Shown: in pieces, positions 37,604 to 47,602 of the stretch
Position numbering within the stretch: position 1 is the first letter of the stretch
How the letters are laid out: each line of letters starts with the position of its first letter
From: Massilia sp. Bi118
Lineage (GTDB): Bacteria > Pseudomonadota > Gammaproteobacteria > Burkholderiales > Burkholderiaceae_D
Direction: 5' to 3'
DNA length: 64,000 bases
Assembly: GCF_918697865.1 (NCBI RefSeq)
Contig: NZ_CAKKMV010000001.1
Location: 248,001-312,000, forward strand
Notes under the pieces: model-generated
Seen by the model: only the letters and a program-made list of their open reading frames with translations
Told to the model about the DNA's origin: nothing
The model's database searches: none
Translations under genes and position numbers: made by a program

Positions 37604-39622
37604 TCACCAGTTCTTGATGAGGGTAAGGCGGAACGAGCGCGATTCGAGCGGGTGGAAGTGGACGTCCTCATGGGGCTCAAGCTCCCCCTTCAGCTGCGAG
37701 GCATAGTAGTAGTCGATGCTCGAGACGCGCTTGTTGGCCAGGTTGAAGCCCTCCAGCTCCAGCCGCAGGTCTTTCGCGATGCGGTAGCCGATGCGGCCGT
37801 TCAAGGTGGTGCTGGCATGCGAGCGCACGCTGTTGTCCTCGACCAGCGGGCGCGGGCCGAAGTAGCGCAGGCGCAGCGCGCCTTCCCAGGCGCCGTTCTT
37901 GCCGAGCTGGCTGGCGGTGATGGCCAGCTGGCCCACGCCTTCCACCGCGCCGGGAATATGCGCCTGGCCGGCCTCCACCTCGCGCGAGCGGGCATGCGCG
38001 AAGGCGGCGTCGAAGTCGATCGACAGCCACTTCACCGGCTTGTAATAGTTCGAGAACTCGATGCCGATGCGGCGGCTGGGCGAGCCGGCCTCGGTGTTGC
38101 CGGCGTCGCCGACATAGGTCAGCTCGGAGTCGAAATCCAGGCGGTACAGCGAGAGCGCGGTTTGATTCCTGGGAATCGCTTCCGTGCGCAGGCCGATCTC
38201 CATGCCGCGCGAGCGCACCAGCGGCTCGACGCTGGTGACGGCGCCCCGGGCGTCGTTGCTGTGGAAGCCCTGGCCATAATTCAGATACAGCTCGCTGCTC
38301 TTCCAGGGGCCGAACACCAGGTTCAGCGAAGGGCTGAGCAGGGTGTCGATGGCGCTGGCCGAAGCGCTGGTCAGGCTGTTCTGCACGCGGAAACGGTAGC
38401 CGTCGGCGCGCAGGCCGACGATGCTGCGGAAGGAGTCGCCCCAGCGCGTGGCGCTCTCGATCCAGGCCGCGCGGCTGGTCTCGACCACGTGGTCCTGGCG
38501 GGTGATGGAAAGCAGCTGCCGCGCCTGGGTGTGCAGCAGGCCGTTGAAGATATTGTCGTTCTGGGCCTGCAGGCCGACGCTGAGGTCGGACGTCACCGTG
38601 TCGCCGCGATGCGCGTGCCAGGTGTGCTGGGCGTTGACGCCGCCGGTGACGCGGCGGTCCGGCTGGGCGAACTGGTCGCCGTGCACCGGGTCGTCCATGA
38701 AGTAGGTGAAGTTCGACCACAGGTCCAGCTGGTTGCGGATGATGTAGGCGTTCAGCTTCGTGGCCGAATCGGCCGTGGTCTGGCGCCACACGCCGGACAG
38801 GCTGTAGCGGCGCGCTTCGCCGCCATCGGTATCGTCGACCAGGCCGAAGCGGCCGATGCGCCCGTCATCCACCGCCCGCTCGGGGATCTGGTCGGTGGAA
38901 TTCCAGCGGCCGTGGTAGGCCATCGCCGTCACGCTCCAGCCGTTGTTGGCATAGCCGCGGCTGTAGCGCAGCACGCCGTTCACCTTCTGGTAATCGTCCG
39001 GGCGGGTGAACGGGCCGTCGTTGTGCAGTAGTTCCAGCGCATAGGTGAGGGCGCCCCCTAGCGCATCCTTCGAAGCCGCCAGCGCCGTGCGCGCATAGCC
39101 GTTCTGGCCCACGCTCAGGGTCGCGACGTCGCGCACCAGGCGGTTCGCATAGGTGATCGAAGCGCTGCCGGCCGAGGCGAAGTCGCCCTCGCGCGCCGAG
39201 TACGGGCCCTTGCGGTAGTCGAGGCGGGCGGTCAGTTCCGGGATCAGGAAGTTCAGGTCGGTCCAGCCCTGGCCATGGGCGTGCGAGCGCTGGTTGACCG
39301 GCATGTCGTCGACATAGGTGGCGAGATCGGTGCCGTGGTCGAGGTTGAAGCCGCGCAGGTAGAACTGGTTGGCCTTGCCTTCGCCGCTGTGCTGGCTGGC
39401 GATCAGGCCGGGCGCCGCTTCCAGCAGCTCGCCGGGACGGTAGATGGTGCGCATCTCCAGTTCTTTCTGGCTGACGCTGCCGGCATTCGCGGAGTCGGCG
39501 ATGCCGAGCTGGCTGGCGCGCGCGCCCTCGACCAGCACGCGCTGGATCACCGGGTCGTCGGCGTGGGCGAGGGTGTGGGCAAATAGCGCGGCCAGCGCGC
39601 AGGGCAGGACTCGGAGACGCAT
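37604..39622 (-). CDS. TonB-dependent outer-membrane receptor
   Basis: 672-aa outer-membrane transporter. Signal peptide (cleaved after AHA, residue about 21), plug domain (IQRVLVEGARASQLGIADS, RPGELLEAAPGLIASQHSGE, NQFYLRGFNLDHGTDLATYVDDMPVN) and a 22-strand barrel ending in SFRLTLIKNW with the terminal aromatic residue. The TonB box is weak (near PVIQRVLVEG). Unlike siderophore receptors it is located with exported peptidases and a DUF6702 protein, hinting at peptide or metal-peptide uptake (inference). It starts six bases after the DUF6702 gene. Confidence 0.92.
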   Translation of the reverse strand: MRLRVLPCALAALFAHTLAHADDPVIQRVLVEGARASQLGIADSANAGSVSQKELEMRTIYRPGELLEAAPGLIASQHSGEGKANQFYLRGFNLDHGTDLATYVDDMPVNQRSHAHGQGWTDLNFLIPELTARLDYRKGPYSAREGDFASAGSASITYANRLVRDVATLSVGQNGYARTALAASKDALGGALTYALELLHNDGPFTRPDDYQKVNGVLRYSRGYANNGWSVTAMAYHGRWNSTDQIPERAVDDGRIGRFGLVDDTDGGEARRYSLSGVWRQTTADSATKLNAYIIRNQLDLWSNFTYFMDDPVHGDQFAQPDRRVTGGVNAQHTWHAHRGDTVTSDLSVGLQAQNDNIFNGLLHTQARQLLSITRQDHVVETSRAAWIESATRWGDSFRSIVGLRADGYRFRVQNSLTSASASAIDTLLSPSLNLVFGPWKSSELYLNYGQGFHSNDARGAVTSVEPLVRSRGMEIGLRTEAIPRNQTALSLYRLDFDSELTYVGDAGNTEAGSPSRRIGIEFSNYYKPVKWLSIDFDAAFAHARSREVEAGQAHIPGAVEGVGQLAITASQLGKNGAWEGALRLRYFGPRPLVEDNSVRSHASTTLNGRIGYRIAKDLRLELEGFNLANKRVSSIDYYYASQLKGELEPHEDVHFHPLESRSFRLTLIKNW

Positions 39623-39628
39623 AAGGGC

Positions 39629-40141
39629 TTAATGAACGTTGAATTCGGACTGGCTGCTGCTGAAGCCGAAGGTGCGCAGGCTGCCCGCCACCGTCAGGTT
39701 CACGGTGTTGAGCTGGTCCGGCATGAAGTCGGTCAGCACCGCGTCGTGGATGATCTCGACTTTCGCGGCCGGCGTCTGCGGCGCTTCCTGGTAGATGGTG
39801 ACGCTCTGGGCGTCGGCCGTCATGCCGACCCAGTTCAGCGGCAGGCGGCGCTTGTCCTTGTCCGCCAGCCAGAACTGCTTTTCCACGTACTTGCGGAACA
39901 CGGCCTGGTCGTCCGGATCGGACAGGTCGAACTGGCGCTGGTACAGATTGGTCAGCAGCGCCTCGACGTCGTGCGCCATGTAGGTGTGCACGACTTCAGT
40001 GCTGCCGCTCCGCTCGTTGTAGCTGATGTCGGTGATCCCGGCGTGGAAGTTATGGGCCAGCAGCGGCGCCGGCGCCAGCGCGCAGGCGCCGGCCAGAGCG
40101 GCGGCGGCTGCACACTGTGCGATGAAGCGTTTCAGTTTCAT
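39629..40141 (-). CDS. DUF6702 family exported protein
   Basis: 170-aa protein with a signal peptide (cleavage about residue 30, PLLAHNFHAG). The mature part begins with the characteristic HNFHAGITDISYNERSGSTEVVHTYMAHDVEALL and ends FSSSQSEFNVH. Family members are found near M1 peptidases and TonB receptors; the role is unknown. Overlaps the M1 gene by four bases (ATGA) and precedes the receptor by six, so the three are one operon. Confidence 0.8.
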   Translation of the reverse strand: MKLKRFIAQCAAAAALAGACALAPAPLLAHNFHAGITDISYNERSGSTEVVHTYMAHDVEALLTNLYQRQFDLSDPDDQAVFRKYVEKQFWLADKDKRRLPLNWVGMTADAQSVTIYQEAPQTPAAKVEIIHDAVLTDFMPDQLNTVNLTVAGSLRTFGFSSSQSEFNVH

Positions 40142-42570
40142 TCTACTTTTCTGCCTGCCTCGATGGACTGCTCCTGGGCCTTCACGGCTTCCTTGCTGTC
40201 CTTCTTCGGCTCTTTCGTCTTCAGCTTTTCGCTGTAGTCTTTCATCATGTCATCCGATGGGCGCTGGCTCTTGAACAGTTCCAGGCGCGATTGCGCCGGC
40301 TTGCGCGGCCAGGCATTGTCGCTCTGGTCGACGTCGGCGGTCTCCCAGTACGGGTCCTGCACCAGGCTGCTCATCGGTTCGTCGGTGATGATCAGTTTCG
40401 TGATCTTCTTCGGGTTGTAGCGCCAGACTTCGGCCGGCACGCGCTCGATGGTCTTCTTGCCGCTGGCCAGGGTGATCTCCAGGATCAGCGGCGTCACCAG
40501 CCCGCCCTTGTTGCTGAAGTCGACCAGGTAGAGATGCTTGCCTTCTTTCAGCAGCGCCTTTTCCCAATCCTCCAGGCCTTCCACGGTCTCATTGTACTTG
40601 TTGCGGTCCTTGTTGGTGACCGTGAACTCGTCGTGTTCGTTGTAGAAGTCCTTCAGTTCCGGATGCGAATCCAGGCGGCGCGGCAGCGTGCCCTTGTTGC
40701 GCTGGTCGGTGATCGAGACCGGCTGCGCATCCTTCTGGGCGCGCTTCCAGGCTTTTTCAAGTTCCGGATCCTTGGTACCGACGGTGTACTCGCTGATGCC
40801 GTCCACGCTCACATCGACGTGGTCGGTGGTGTAGAACCAGCCGCGCCAGAACCAGTCGAGGTCCGTGCCGGAGGCATCTTCCATGGTGCGGAAGAAGTCG
40901 GCCGGGGTCGGGCGCTTGAACTTCCAGCGCTGCGCGTATTCCTTGAACGCGAAGTCGAACAGTTCGCGGCCCAGCACCGTCTCGCGCAGCACGTTCAGTG
41001 CGGTAGCCGGCTTGGCGTAGGCATTGTTGCCGCGCTGGGTGACCGATTCGGAGCCGGTCATGATCGGCACCTGGTTGCGGCTCTTCATGTAGTCGGTGAT
41101 GTTGCGCGCTTCACCGCGGCGGGCCGGGTAGTTCTCTTCCCACGCGGTCTCGGCCAGGAATTCCATGAAGGAGTTGAGGCCCTCGTCCATCCAGGTCCAC
41201 TGGCGCTCGTCCGAGTTGACGATCATCGGGAAGTAGTTGTGGCCGACCTCGTGGATGATCACGCTGATCAGGCCATACTTGGTGCTGCGCGACCAGGTCA
41301 GCTCGCCGGTCTTCTTGTCCTTGGTCGGGCGGCCGCCGTTGAAGGAGATCATCGGGTACTCCATGCCGCCCACCGGACCGTTCACGGAAATCGCGACCGG
41401 GTAGGGATAGTCGAAGGAATACTTGTTGTACTGGTCGATGGTGTGGATGATGGCCTGGGTCGAATACTTCTCCCACAGCGGATTGCCTTCCTTCGGGTAG
41501 TAGGACATCGCCAGCACGTCGGTCTCGCCCTTCTTGAAGCCCTGCGCATCCCAGATGAACTTGCGGCTGGTGGCCCAGGCGAAGTCGCGCACGTTTTTAG
41601 CCTTGAAGCGCCAGGTCTTGGTCGTCGTGGCGCGGCCTTTTTCGCGCGCTTCAGCCTCAAGCTGGCTGGCGATGACGACCGGCTGCTTCGCGGTGCGGGC
41701 CTGCTTCAGGCGATCGCGCTGGGCGGCGCTGAGGACGTCGCCTTCGTTCTGCAGTTCGCCGGTGGCGGCCACGATATGGTCGGACGGCACCGTGATCTCG
41801 ACGTCGTAGTCGCCGAATTCCAGCGTGAATTCGCCGTCGCCGCGGTACTGCGTGTTCTGCCAGCCGTGGGCGTCGTAATAGGCGGCCATGCGCGGGTAGA
41901 ACTGGGCGATCTCGAACAGGTCGTTCTTGTCCTCCTTGGTTTTCTCATCCACGAAGCGCTCGAAGCCCATGCGGCGGCCCAGCACATTCGTCTCCGGCAC
42001 ATTGAAGGACCACGCCATGTTGAAGGACACGCGCGCGCCCGGCTTGAGCGGCTGCTCGAGGTCGATGCGCATCATGGTCTTGTTGATCACGTAGCGCAGC
42101 GGCTTGCCGTCGGTACCGGTGACGCTGGCGACCTTGAAGCCGCCGTCGAACTTGCGGCTCTCGACCAGGAAGCGCGCCGCCTCGTACTGCAATCCGGTCT
42201 GGCCGCCGGCGCCGGCCGTGCGCCATGCCTCGCGCGACGGGTAGCTCGAGATCATGCGGTTGTCCGAGTCGGCGCGGAACATGTTCTGGTCCAGCTGGAC
42301 CCACAGGTAGTTCAGGGTGTCCGGCGAGTTGTTGTGGTAGGTGACGGTCTCGCTGCCGGTGATCGCGCGCTTCGCTTCGTCCAGCTGGGCGCGGATCTTG
42401 TAATCGGCGCGCTGCTGCCAGTAGGCGTGGCCCGGCGCGCCCGAGGCGGTGCGGGTATCGGTGGGCGTCGGCAGCAGCTCGTCGAGCTGGCGGAACTTGT
42501 CGTCGAATTGCTGGGCGAAGGCGGTGCCGGTGATCGAGGCGATCAGGGTCAGAGTAGCGAGATGTTTCAT
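40138..42570 (-). CDS. Exported M1 family metallopeptidase, copy A
   Basis: 810-aa zinc peptidase with a signal peptide (LATLTLIASITGTAFAQQ). N-terminal beta domain, catalytic site HEVGHNYFP at H440-H444 with the third ligand E463 in WTWMDEGLNSF (HExxH-x18-E). GGMEYPMISFNG stands where classical M1 enzymes have GAMEN. The C-terminal half is nearly the same in all three tandem copies, followed by a short Lys/Glu-rich tail ending AGRKVE. Probably periplasmic or cell-surface. Co-transcribed with the DUF6702 and TonB receptor genes. Confidence 0.9.
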   Translation of the reverse strand: MKHLATLTLIASITGTAFAQQFDDKFRQLDELLPTPTDTRTASGAPGHAYWQQRADYKIRAQLDEAKRAITGSETVTYHNNSPDTLNYLWVQLDQNMFRADSDNRMISSYPSREAWRTAGAGGQTGLQYEAARFLVESRKFDGGFKVASVTGTDGKPLRYVINKTMMRIDLEQPLKPGARVSFNMAWSFNVPETNVLGRRMGFERFVDEKTKEDKNDLFEIAQFYPRMAAYYDAHGWQNTQYRGDGEFTLEFGDYDVEITVPSDHIVAATGELQNEGDVLSAAQRDRLKQARTAKQPVVIASQLEAEAREKGRATTTKTWRFKAKNVRDFAWATSRKFIWDAQGFKKGETDVLAMSYYPKEGNPLWEKYSTQAIIHTIDQYNKYSFDYPYPVAISVNGPVGGMEYPMISFNGGRPTKDKKTGELTWSRSTKYGLISVIIHEVGHNYFPMIVNSDERQWTWMDEGLNSFMEFLAETAWEENYPARRGEARNITDYMKSRNQVPIMTGSESVTQRGNNAYAKPATALNVLRETVLGRELFDFAFKEYAQRWKFKRPTPADFFRTMEDASGTDLDWFWRGWFYTTDHVDVSVDGISEYTVGTKDPELEKAWKRAQKDAQPVSITDQRNKGTLPRRLDSHPELKDFYNEHDEFTVTNKDRNKYNETVEGLEDWEKALLKEGKHLYLVDFSNKGGLVTPLILEITLASGKKTIERVPAEVWRYNPKKITKLIITDEPMSSLVQDPYWETADVDQSDNAWPRKPAQSRLELFKSQRPSDDMMKDYSEKLKTKEPKKDSKEAVKAQEQSIEAGRKVE

Positions 42571-42572
42571 GT

Positions 42573-42606
42573 TCGTAGGGTGGACACCATGTGCCCACCA
42601 TGTGCG
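42573..42606. repeat. Degenerate family 2 repeat between M1 copies A and B
   Basis: GTAGGGTGGACACCATGTGC followed by CCACCATGTGCGTTGA. A decayed copy of the GTGGGCAC palindrome seen at 171-246. It fills most of the 56-base spacer. Confidence 0.5.
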
Positions 42607-42626
42607 TTGAATTACGGTTATTTGGC

Positions 42627-45026
42627 TTACTTGGCGATCGGCTTTTCTTCGTCCTTGGCCTTGTCGTCCTTGGTCTTCAACTTCTCATTGAAGTCCTTCA
42701 TCATGTCGTCACCACCGCCACGCTGGGACTTGAACAGTTCGAGGCGCGTCGGCGTCGCCTTGCGCGGCCAGGCGTTGTCGCTCTGGTCGGTGTCGGCGGT
42801 TTCCCAGTACGGGTCTTCGACCAGGCTGGTCATCGGCTCGTCGGTGATGATCAGCTTCGTGACCTTCTTCGGGTTGTAGCGCCAGATTTCGGCCGGCACG
42901 CGCTCGACATACTTCTTGCCGCTGGCGAGGGTGATCTCCAGGATCAGCGGCGTCACCAGGCCGCCCTTGTTGCTGAAGTCGACCAGGTAGAGGTGCTTGC
43001 CTTCCTTGAGCAGCGCCTTTTCCCAATCCTCCAGGCCTTCGACGGCTTCCTGGTACTTGTTGCGGTCCTTGTTGGTAACCGTGAATTCGTCGTGCTCGTT
43101 GTAGAAGTCCTTCAGCTCGGGGTGCGAATCGAGGCGGCGCGGCAGGGTGCCCTTGTTGCGCTGGTCGGTGATCGAGACCGGCTGCGCATCCTTCTGGGCG
43201 CGCTTCCAGGCCTTCTCGATTTCCGGATCGCGGCTAGAGACGGTGTACTCGCTGATGCCGTCGATGCTCACGTCCACATAGTCGGTGGTGTAGAACCAGC
43301 CGCGCCAGAACCAGTCGAGGTCCGTGCCCGAGGCATCTTCCATGGTGCGGAAGAAGTCGGCCGGGGTCGGGCGCTTGAACTTCCAGCGGCGTGCGTATTC
43401 GCGGAAGGCGAAGTCGAACAGTTCGCGGCCCAGCACCGTCTCGCGCAGCACGTTCAGCGCGGTGGCCGGCTTGGCATAGGCATTGTTGAGGAACTGGACG
43501 ATCGATTCCGAGTTGGTCATGATCGGCACCTGGTTCTGGCTCTTCATGTAGCTCGCGATCAGGCGCGACTCGCCCCACTGGACCGGGAATTTCTCTTCCC
43601 AGGCTTCCTCGGCCAGGAATTCGAGGAAGCTGTTCAGGCCCTCGTCCATCCAGGTCCACTGGCGCTCGTCCGAGTTGACGACCATCGGGAAGTAGTTGTG
43701 GCCGACCTCGTGGATCACCACGCCGATCAGGCCGTACTTGGTGCTCTTCGAGTAGCTGATTTCGCCGGTCTTCTTGTCCTTGCTCGGACGCGGGCCGTTA
43801 AACGAGATCATCGGGTATTCCATGCCGCCGCCGACGTCGAAGTTGACGGAGATGGCGACCGGGTAGGGATAGTCGAAGGAGTACTTGCTGTACTGGTCGA
43901 GGGTGTGCACCACGGCCTGGGTCGAGTACTTGCCCCACAGCGGATTGCCTTCCTTCGGATAGAAGGACATCGCCAGTGCGTCGGTACCGTCCTTCTTGTA
44001 GCCTTGCGCATCCCAGATGAACTTGCGGCTCGAGGCGAAGGCGAAGTCGCGTACGTTCTTCGCGCGGAAGCGCCAGGTCTTGCTCGTCTCGGCGTGGGTC
44101 TTTTCCTTGGCTTCCGCTTCGGCCTGGGTCACGATCAGCACCGGCTGTTTGGCGGTGCGGGCCTGATCGAGGCGCTGGCGCTGGGCCGCGCTGAGCACGT
44201 CGCCCGGATTCTGCAGCTCGCCGGTGGCGGCCACGATGTGGTCGGCCGGGACGGTCAGCTCGACGTCGTAGTCGCCGAATTCCAGCGTGAACTCGCCGGC
44301 GCCGAGGAACTGCTTGTGCTGCCAGCCGTGGGCGTCATAGTAGGCGGCCATGCGCGGGAACCACTGGGCGATCGCGAACAGCTCGTTCTTGTCGTCGAAG
44401 CCTTCGTAGCCCGAGCGGCCGTGCACGATCTTCTGGTTGTTGATGTTGTAGTGCCAGTCGACCGAGAAGGACAGCTTGGCGCCCGGCTTCATCGCCTGCG
44501 GTAGGTCGATGCGCATCATGGTGCCGTTGATGACGTAGTGGAGCGGCGCGCCGCCGGCATCCTTCACCGCCGTGATGTTGAAGCCGCCGTCGAACAGGCG
44601 CGATTCCAGCATGGTGCGCATGCCGTCGAACTTCACGCCCGTCTCCGGGGTCGCCCGGGCCCAGGCCTCGCGCGAAACCACCGTCGCCGAGGTGCGCGCG
44701 TTCGAGTTCGGCTTGAACAGGTTCTGGTCCAGTTGCAGCCACAGGTAGTTCAGCGTGTCCGGCGAGTTGTTGTGGTAGGTGACGGTCTCGTTGCCGGTGA
44801 TGGCGTGCCTGGCTTCGTCCAGCTTTGCACGGATCTTGTAGTCGGCGCGCTGCTGCCAGTAGGCGTGGCCCGGCGCGCCCGAGGCGGTGCGGGTGTCGGT
44901 GGGCGTGGGCAGCAGCTCGTCGAGCTGGCGGAATTTGTCGTCGAATTGCTGGGCGAAGGCAGTGCCGGTAACGGTGGCGATCAGGGCGAGGGCAGCGAGG
45001 CTGGCGGGCAGGCGCTTGAGGTTCAT
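42627..45026 (-). CDS. Exported M1 family metallopeptidase, copy B
   Basis: 799 aa from the ATG giving MNLKRLPASLAALALIATVTGTAFAQQ; the frame is open 28 codons further, but that part lacks a signal peptide and covers the repeat region. Zinc site HEVGHNYFPMVVNSDERQWTWMDEG intact. Tail KLKTKDDKAKDEEKPIAK. It differs from copies A and C mainly in the N-terminal beta domain and in the segment just after the catalytic glutamate, which suggests different substrates or partial gene conversion. Confidence 0.9.
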   Translation of the reverse strand: MNLKRLPASLAALALIATVTGTAFAQQFDDKFRQLDELLPTPTDTRTASGAPGHAYWQQRADYKIRAKLDEARHAITGNETVTYHNNSPDTLNYLWLQLDQNLFKPNSNARTSATVVSREAWARATPETGVKFDGMRTMLESRLFDGGFNITAVKDAGGAPLHYVINGTMMRIDLPQAMKPGAKLSFSVDWHYNINNQKIVHGRSGYEGFDDKNELFAIAQWFPRMAAYYDAHGWQHKQFLGAGEFTLEFGDYDVELTVPADHIVAATGELQNPGDVLSAAQRQRLDQARTAKQPVLIVTQAEAEAKEKTHAETSKTWRFRAKNVRDFAFASSRKFIWDAQGYKKDGTDALAMSFYPKEGNPLWGKYSTQAVVHTLDQYSKYSFDYPYPVAISVNFDVGGGMEYPMISFNGPRPSKDKKTGEISYSKSTKYGLIGVVIHEVGHNYFPMVVNSDERQWTWMDEGLNSFLEFLAEEAWEEKFPVQWGESRLIASYMKSQNQVPIMTNSESIVQFLNNAYAKPATALNVLRETVLGRELFDFAFREYARRWKFKRPTPADFFRTMEDASGTDLDWFWRGWFYTTDYVDVSIDGISEYTVSSRDPEIEKAWKRAQKDAQPVSITDQRNKGTLPRRLDSHPELKDFYNEHDEFTVTNKDRNKYQEAVEGLEDWEKALLKEGKHLYLVDFSNKGGLVTPLILEITLASGKKYVERVPAEIWRYNPKKVTKLIITDEPMTSLVEDPYWETADTDQSDNAWPRKATPTRLELFKSQRGGGDDMMKDFNEKLKTKDDKAKDEEKPIAK

Positions 45027-45070
45027 GGTGTCGTTATATTTATATGTATGTTTTTGCGGTCCAAAACGGA

Positions 45071-45146
45071 GGATGGGCACGCCGTGTTCCACGCGTGACG
45101 CCGGCATCATGCTGACGTCCGCGTGGGCACGGGGTGCCCACCCTAC
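45071..45146. repeat. Family 2 repeat pair between M1 copies B and C
   Basis: GGATGGGCACGCCGTGTTCC at 45071 and CGCGTGGGCACGGGGTGCCC at about 45120, arranged as related palindromes. The second copy shares the GCGTGGGCACGGGGTGCCC core with 175-193. The spacer also carries AT-rich sequence (45030-45050) that could be a promoter for copy B. Confidence 0.6.
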
Positions 45147-45154
45147 GGTGCTTC

Positions 45155-47593
45155 TTATTTGCTTGCTGCTGCGGCGCCCTGGTCTGCGGCTGCCTTCACT
45201 TCCGGCTTGGCGTCCTTGGCGCCCTTGTCGTCTTTCGACTCCTTGGACTCCTTGGTCTTCAGCTTCTCGTTATAGTCCTTCATCATGTCCTCGCCGCCAC
45301 CGCGCTGGGACTTGAACAGTTCCAGGCGCGACGGGGTTGCCTTGCGCGGCCAGGCGTTGTCGCTCTGGTCGGTGTCGGCGGTTTCCCAGTACGGGTCCTG
45401 CACCAGGCTGGTCATCGGCTCGTCGGTGATGATCAGTTTCGTGATCTTCTTCGGGTTGTAGCGCCACACTTCGGCCGGCACGCGCTCGATGTACTTCTTG
45501 CCGCTGGCCAGGGTGATCTCCAGCACCAGCGGGGTCACCAGGCCGCCCTTGTTCGTGAAGTCGACCAGGTACAGGTGCTTGCCTTCCTTCAGCAGCGCCT
45601 TTTCCCAGTCTTCCAGTCCTTCGACGGCTTCGTTGTACTTATTGCGGTCCTTGTTGGTGACCGTGAACTCGTCGTGCTCGTTGTAGAAGTCCTTCAGTTC
45701 CGGATGCGAGTCCAGGCGGCGCGGCAGGGTGCCCTTGTTGCGCTGGTCGGTGATCGAGACCGGCTGCTCGTCGTGGCGTGCACGCTTCCAGGCCTTTTCG
45801 ATTTCCGGATCCTTGGTACCGACGGTGTATTCGCTGATGCCGTCCACGCTCACGTCGACGTGGTCGGTGGTATAGAACCAGCCGCGCCAGAACCAGTCGA
45901 GGTCCGTGCCCGAAGCGTCTTCCATGGTGCGGAAGAAGTCCGACGGGGTCGGGCGCTTGAACTTCCAGCGGCGTGCGTATTCGCGGAACGCGAAGTCAAA
46001 CAGTTCGCGGCCCAGCACCGTTTCACGCAGCACGTTCAGGGCGGCGGTCGGCTTGGCGTAGGAGTTCGGTCCCAGCGCCGAGATGGACTCGGAGTTGGTC
46101 ATGATCGGCTGCTGGTTGGCGCTCTTCATGTAGTCCACGATCGAACGCGGCTCGCCGCGCGACTGCGGATAGTTCTCTTCCCATGCCTGCTCGGCCAGGT
46201 ACTGCACGAAGCTGTTGATGCCTTCGTCCATCCAGGTCCACTGGCGCTCGTCCGAGTTGACGATCATCGGGAAGTAGTTGTGGCCCACTTCGTGGATCAC
46301 GACGCCGATCAGGCCGTACTTGGTGCGCTTCGAATAAGTCAGCTCGCCGGTCTTCTTGTCCTTGGTCGGACGCGGGCCGTTAAACGAGATCATCGGGTAT
46401 TCCATGCCGCCCACCGGGCCGTTCACGGAAATCGCGACCGGGTACGGGTAGTCGAAGGAGTACTTGTTGTACTGGTCGATGGTGTGGATGATGGCCTGGG
46501 TCGAATACTTCTCCCACAGCGGATTGCCTTCCTTCGGGTAGTAGGACATCGCCATCACATTGGTCGCGTCCTTCTTGAAGCCCTGGGCGTCCCAGATGAA
46601 CTTGCGGGACGAGGCCCAGGCGAAGTCGCGCACGTTCTTCGCGCGGAAGCGCCAGGTCTTGCTGCCGCTGGCGCGGGTCTTTTCCTTGGCTTCCGCTTCG
46701 GCCTGGGTCACGATGACCACCGGCTGCTTCGCGGTGCGGGCCTGCTCGAGGCGCTGGCGCTGGGCCGCGCTCAGCACGTCGCCCGGATTCTGCAGCTCGC
46801 CGGTGGAGGCAACGATGTGGTCGGCCGGGACGGTCACGGCCACGTCGTAGTCGCCGAACTCCAGCGTGAATTCGCCGGTGCCCAGGAACTGCTTGTGCTG
46901 CCAGCCCATCACGTCGTAGTAGGCCGCCATGCGCGGGAACCACTGGGCGACTTCGAACAGGTCGTTCTTGTCGTCGAATTTCTCGTAGCCCGAGCGGCCG
47001 CCGAGCACCTTCTGCTCGTTGATGTTGTAGCTCCACTCGATCGCAAAGGAGACCTTGGCGCCGGACTTGAGCGGCTGCGGCAGGTCGATGCGCATCATCG
47101 TGCGGTTGATGACGTAGTGGAGCGGGGCGCCGCTGCCGTCCTTGACCGACTTGATGTTGAAGCCGCCGTCGAAAGTACGGGCGGTCATCATGGACTGCAT
47201 CTGGTCGAACTTCATGCCGTCGTCCGGGCCGCGCGGCTTGTCCCAGGCGTCGCGCGAGCGGACGGTGGCGCCGGTGCGCGAATCCGAATTCGGCTTGTAG
47301 ATGTTCTGGTCGAGCTGGACCCACAGGTAGGTCAGCGTGTCAGGGGAATTGTTGTGATACGTGATCGTCTCGGCGCCACTGATCGAACGGTTCGCCTCGT
47401 CCAGCGTGGCGCGGATCGAATAATCGGCGCGCTGCTGCCAGTAGGCGTGACCCGGCGCGCCGGAGGCGGTGCGGATCGTGGTCGGGGTGGGGAGAAGTTC
47501 GTCGAGCTGGCGGAATTTGTCGTCGAAAGGTTCCGCTGCAATTGCTGACATGGTGAGGCATAGAGCCGCCAAGCCGATCGGCAAACGTATCAT
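45155..47593 (-). CDS. Exported M1 family metallopeptidase, copy C
   Basis: 812 aa with signal peptide MIRLPIGLAALCLTMSAIAAE. Same domain plan: QFDDKFRQLDELLPTPT-type start, FVDYP-type beta domain, GGMEYPMISFNG, HEVGHNYFPMIVNSDERQWTWMDEG zinc site, then a long conserved C-terminal region (SITDQRNKGTLPRRLDSHPE). The tail is the longest and most Lys/Glu/Ala-rich of the three, ending AAADQGAAAASK. First gene of the tandem array, with its own leader hairpin and upstream palindrome. Confidence 0.9.
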   Translation of the reverse strand: MIRLPIGLAALCLTMSAIAAEPFDDKFRQLDELLPTPTTIRTASGAPGHAYWQQRADYSIRATLDEANRSISGAETITYHNNSPDTLTYLWVQLDQNIYKPNSDSRTGATVRSRDAWDKPRGPDDGMKFDQMQSMMTARTFDGGFNIKSVKDGSGAPLHYVINRTMMRIDLPQPLKSGAKVSFAIEWSYNINEQKVLGGRSGYEKFDDKNDLFEVAQWFPRMAAYYDVMGWQHKQFLGTGEFTLEFGDYDVAVTVPADHIVASTGELQNPGDVLSAAQRQRLEQARTAKQPVVIVTQAEAEAKEKTRASGSKTWRFRAKNVRDFAWASSRKFIWDAQGFKKDATNVMAMSYYPKEGNPLWEKYSTQAIIHTIDQYNKYSFDYPYPVAISVNGPVGGMEYPMISFNGPRPTKDKKTGELTYSKRTKYGLIGVVIHEVGHNYFPMIVNSDERQWTWMDEGINSFVQYLAEQAWEENYPQSRGEPRSIVDYMKSANQQPIMTNSESISALGPNSYAKPTAALNVLRETVLGRELFDFAFREYARRWKFKRPTPSDFFRTMEDASGTDLDWFWRGWFYTTDHVDVSVDGISEYTVGTKDPEIEKAWKRARHDEQPVSITDQRNKGTLPRRLDSHPELKDFYNEHDEFTVTNKDRNKYNEAVEGLEDWEKALLKEGKHLYLVDFTNKGGLVTPLVLEITLASGKKYIERVPAEVWRYNPKKITKLIITDEPMTSLVQDPYWETADTDQSDNAWPRKATPSRLELFKSQRGGGEDMMKDYNEKLKTKESKESKDDKGAKDAKPEVKAAADQGAAAASK

Positions 47594-47602
47594 ATTTACC
47601 CT

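Noticed and set aside
40138..47593. Treating the three M1 copies as an assembly duplication
   Set aside because: The N-terminal domains, tails and intergenic spacers differ clearly between copies, so they are real paralogues.
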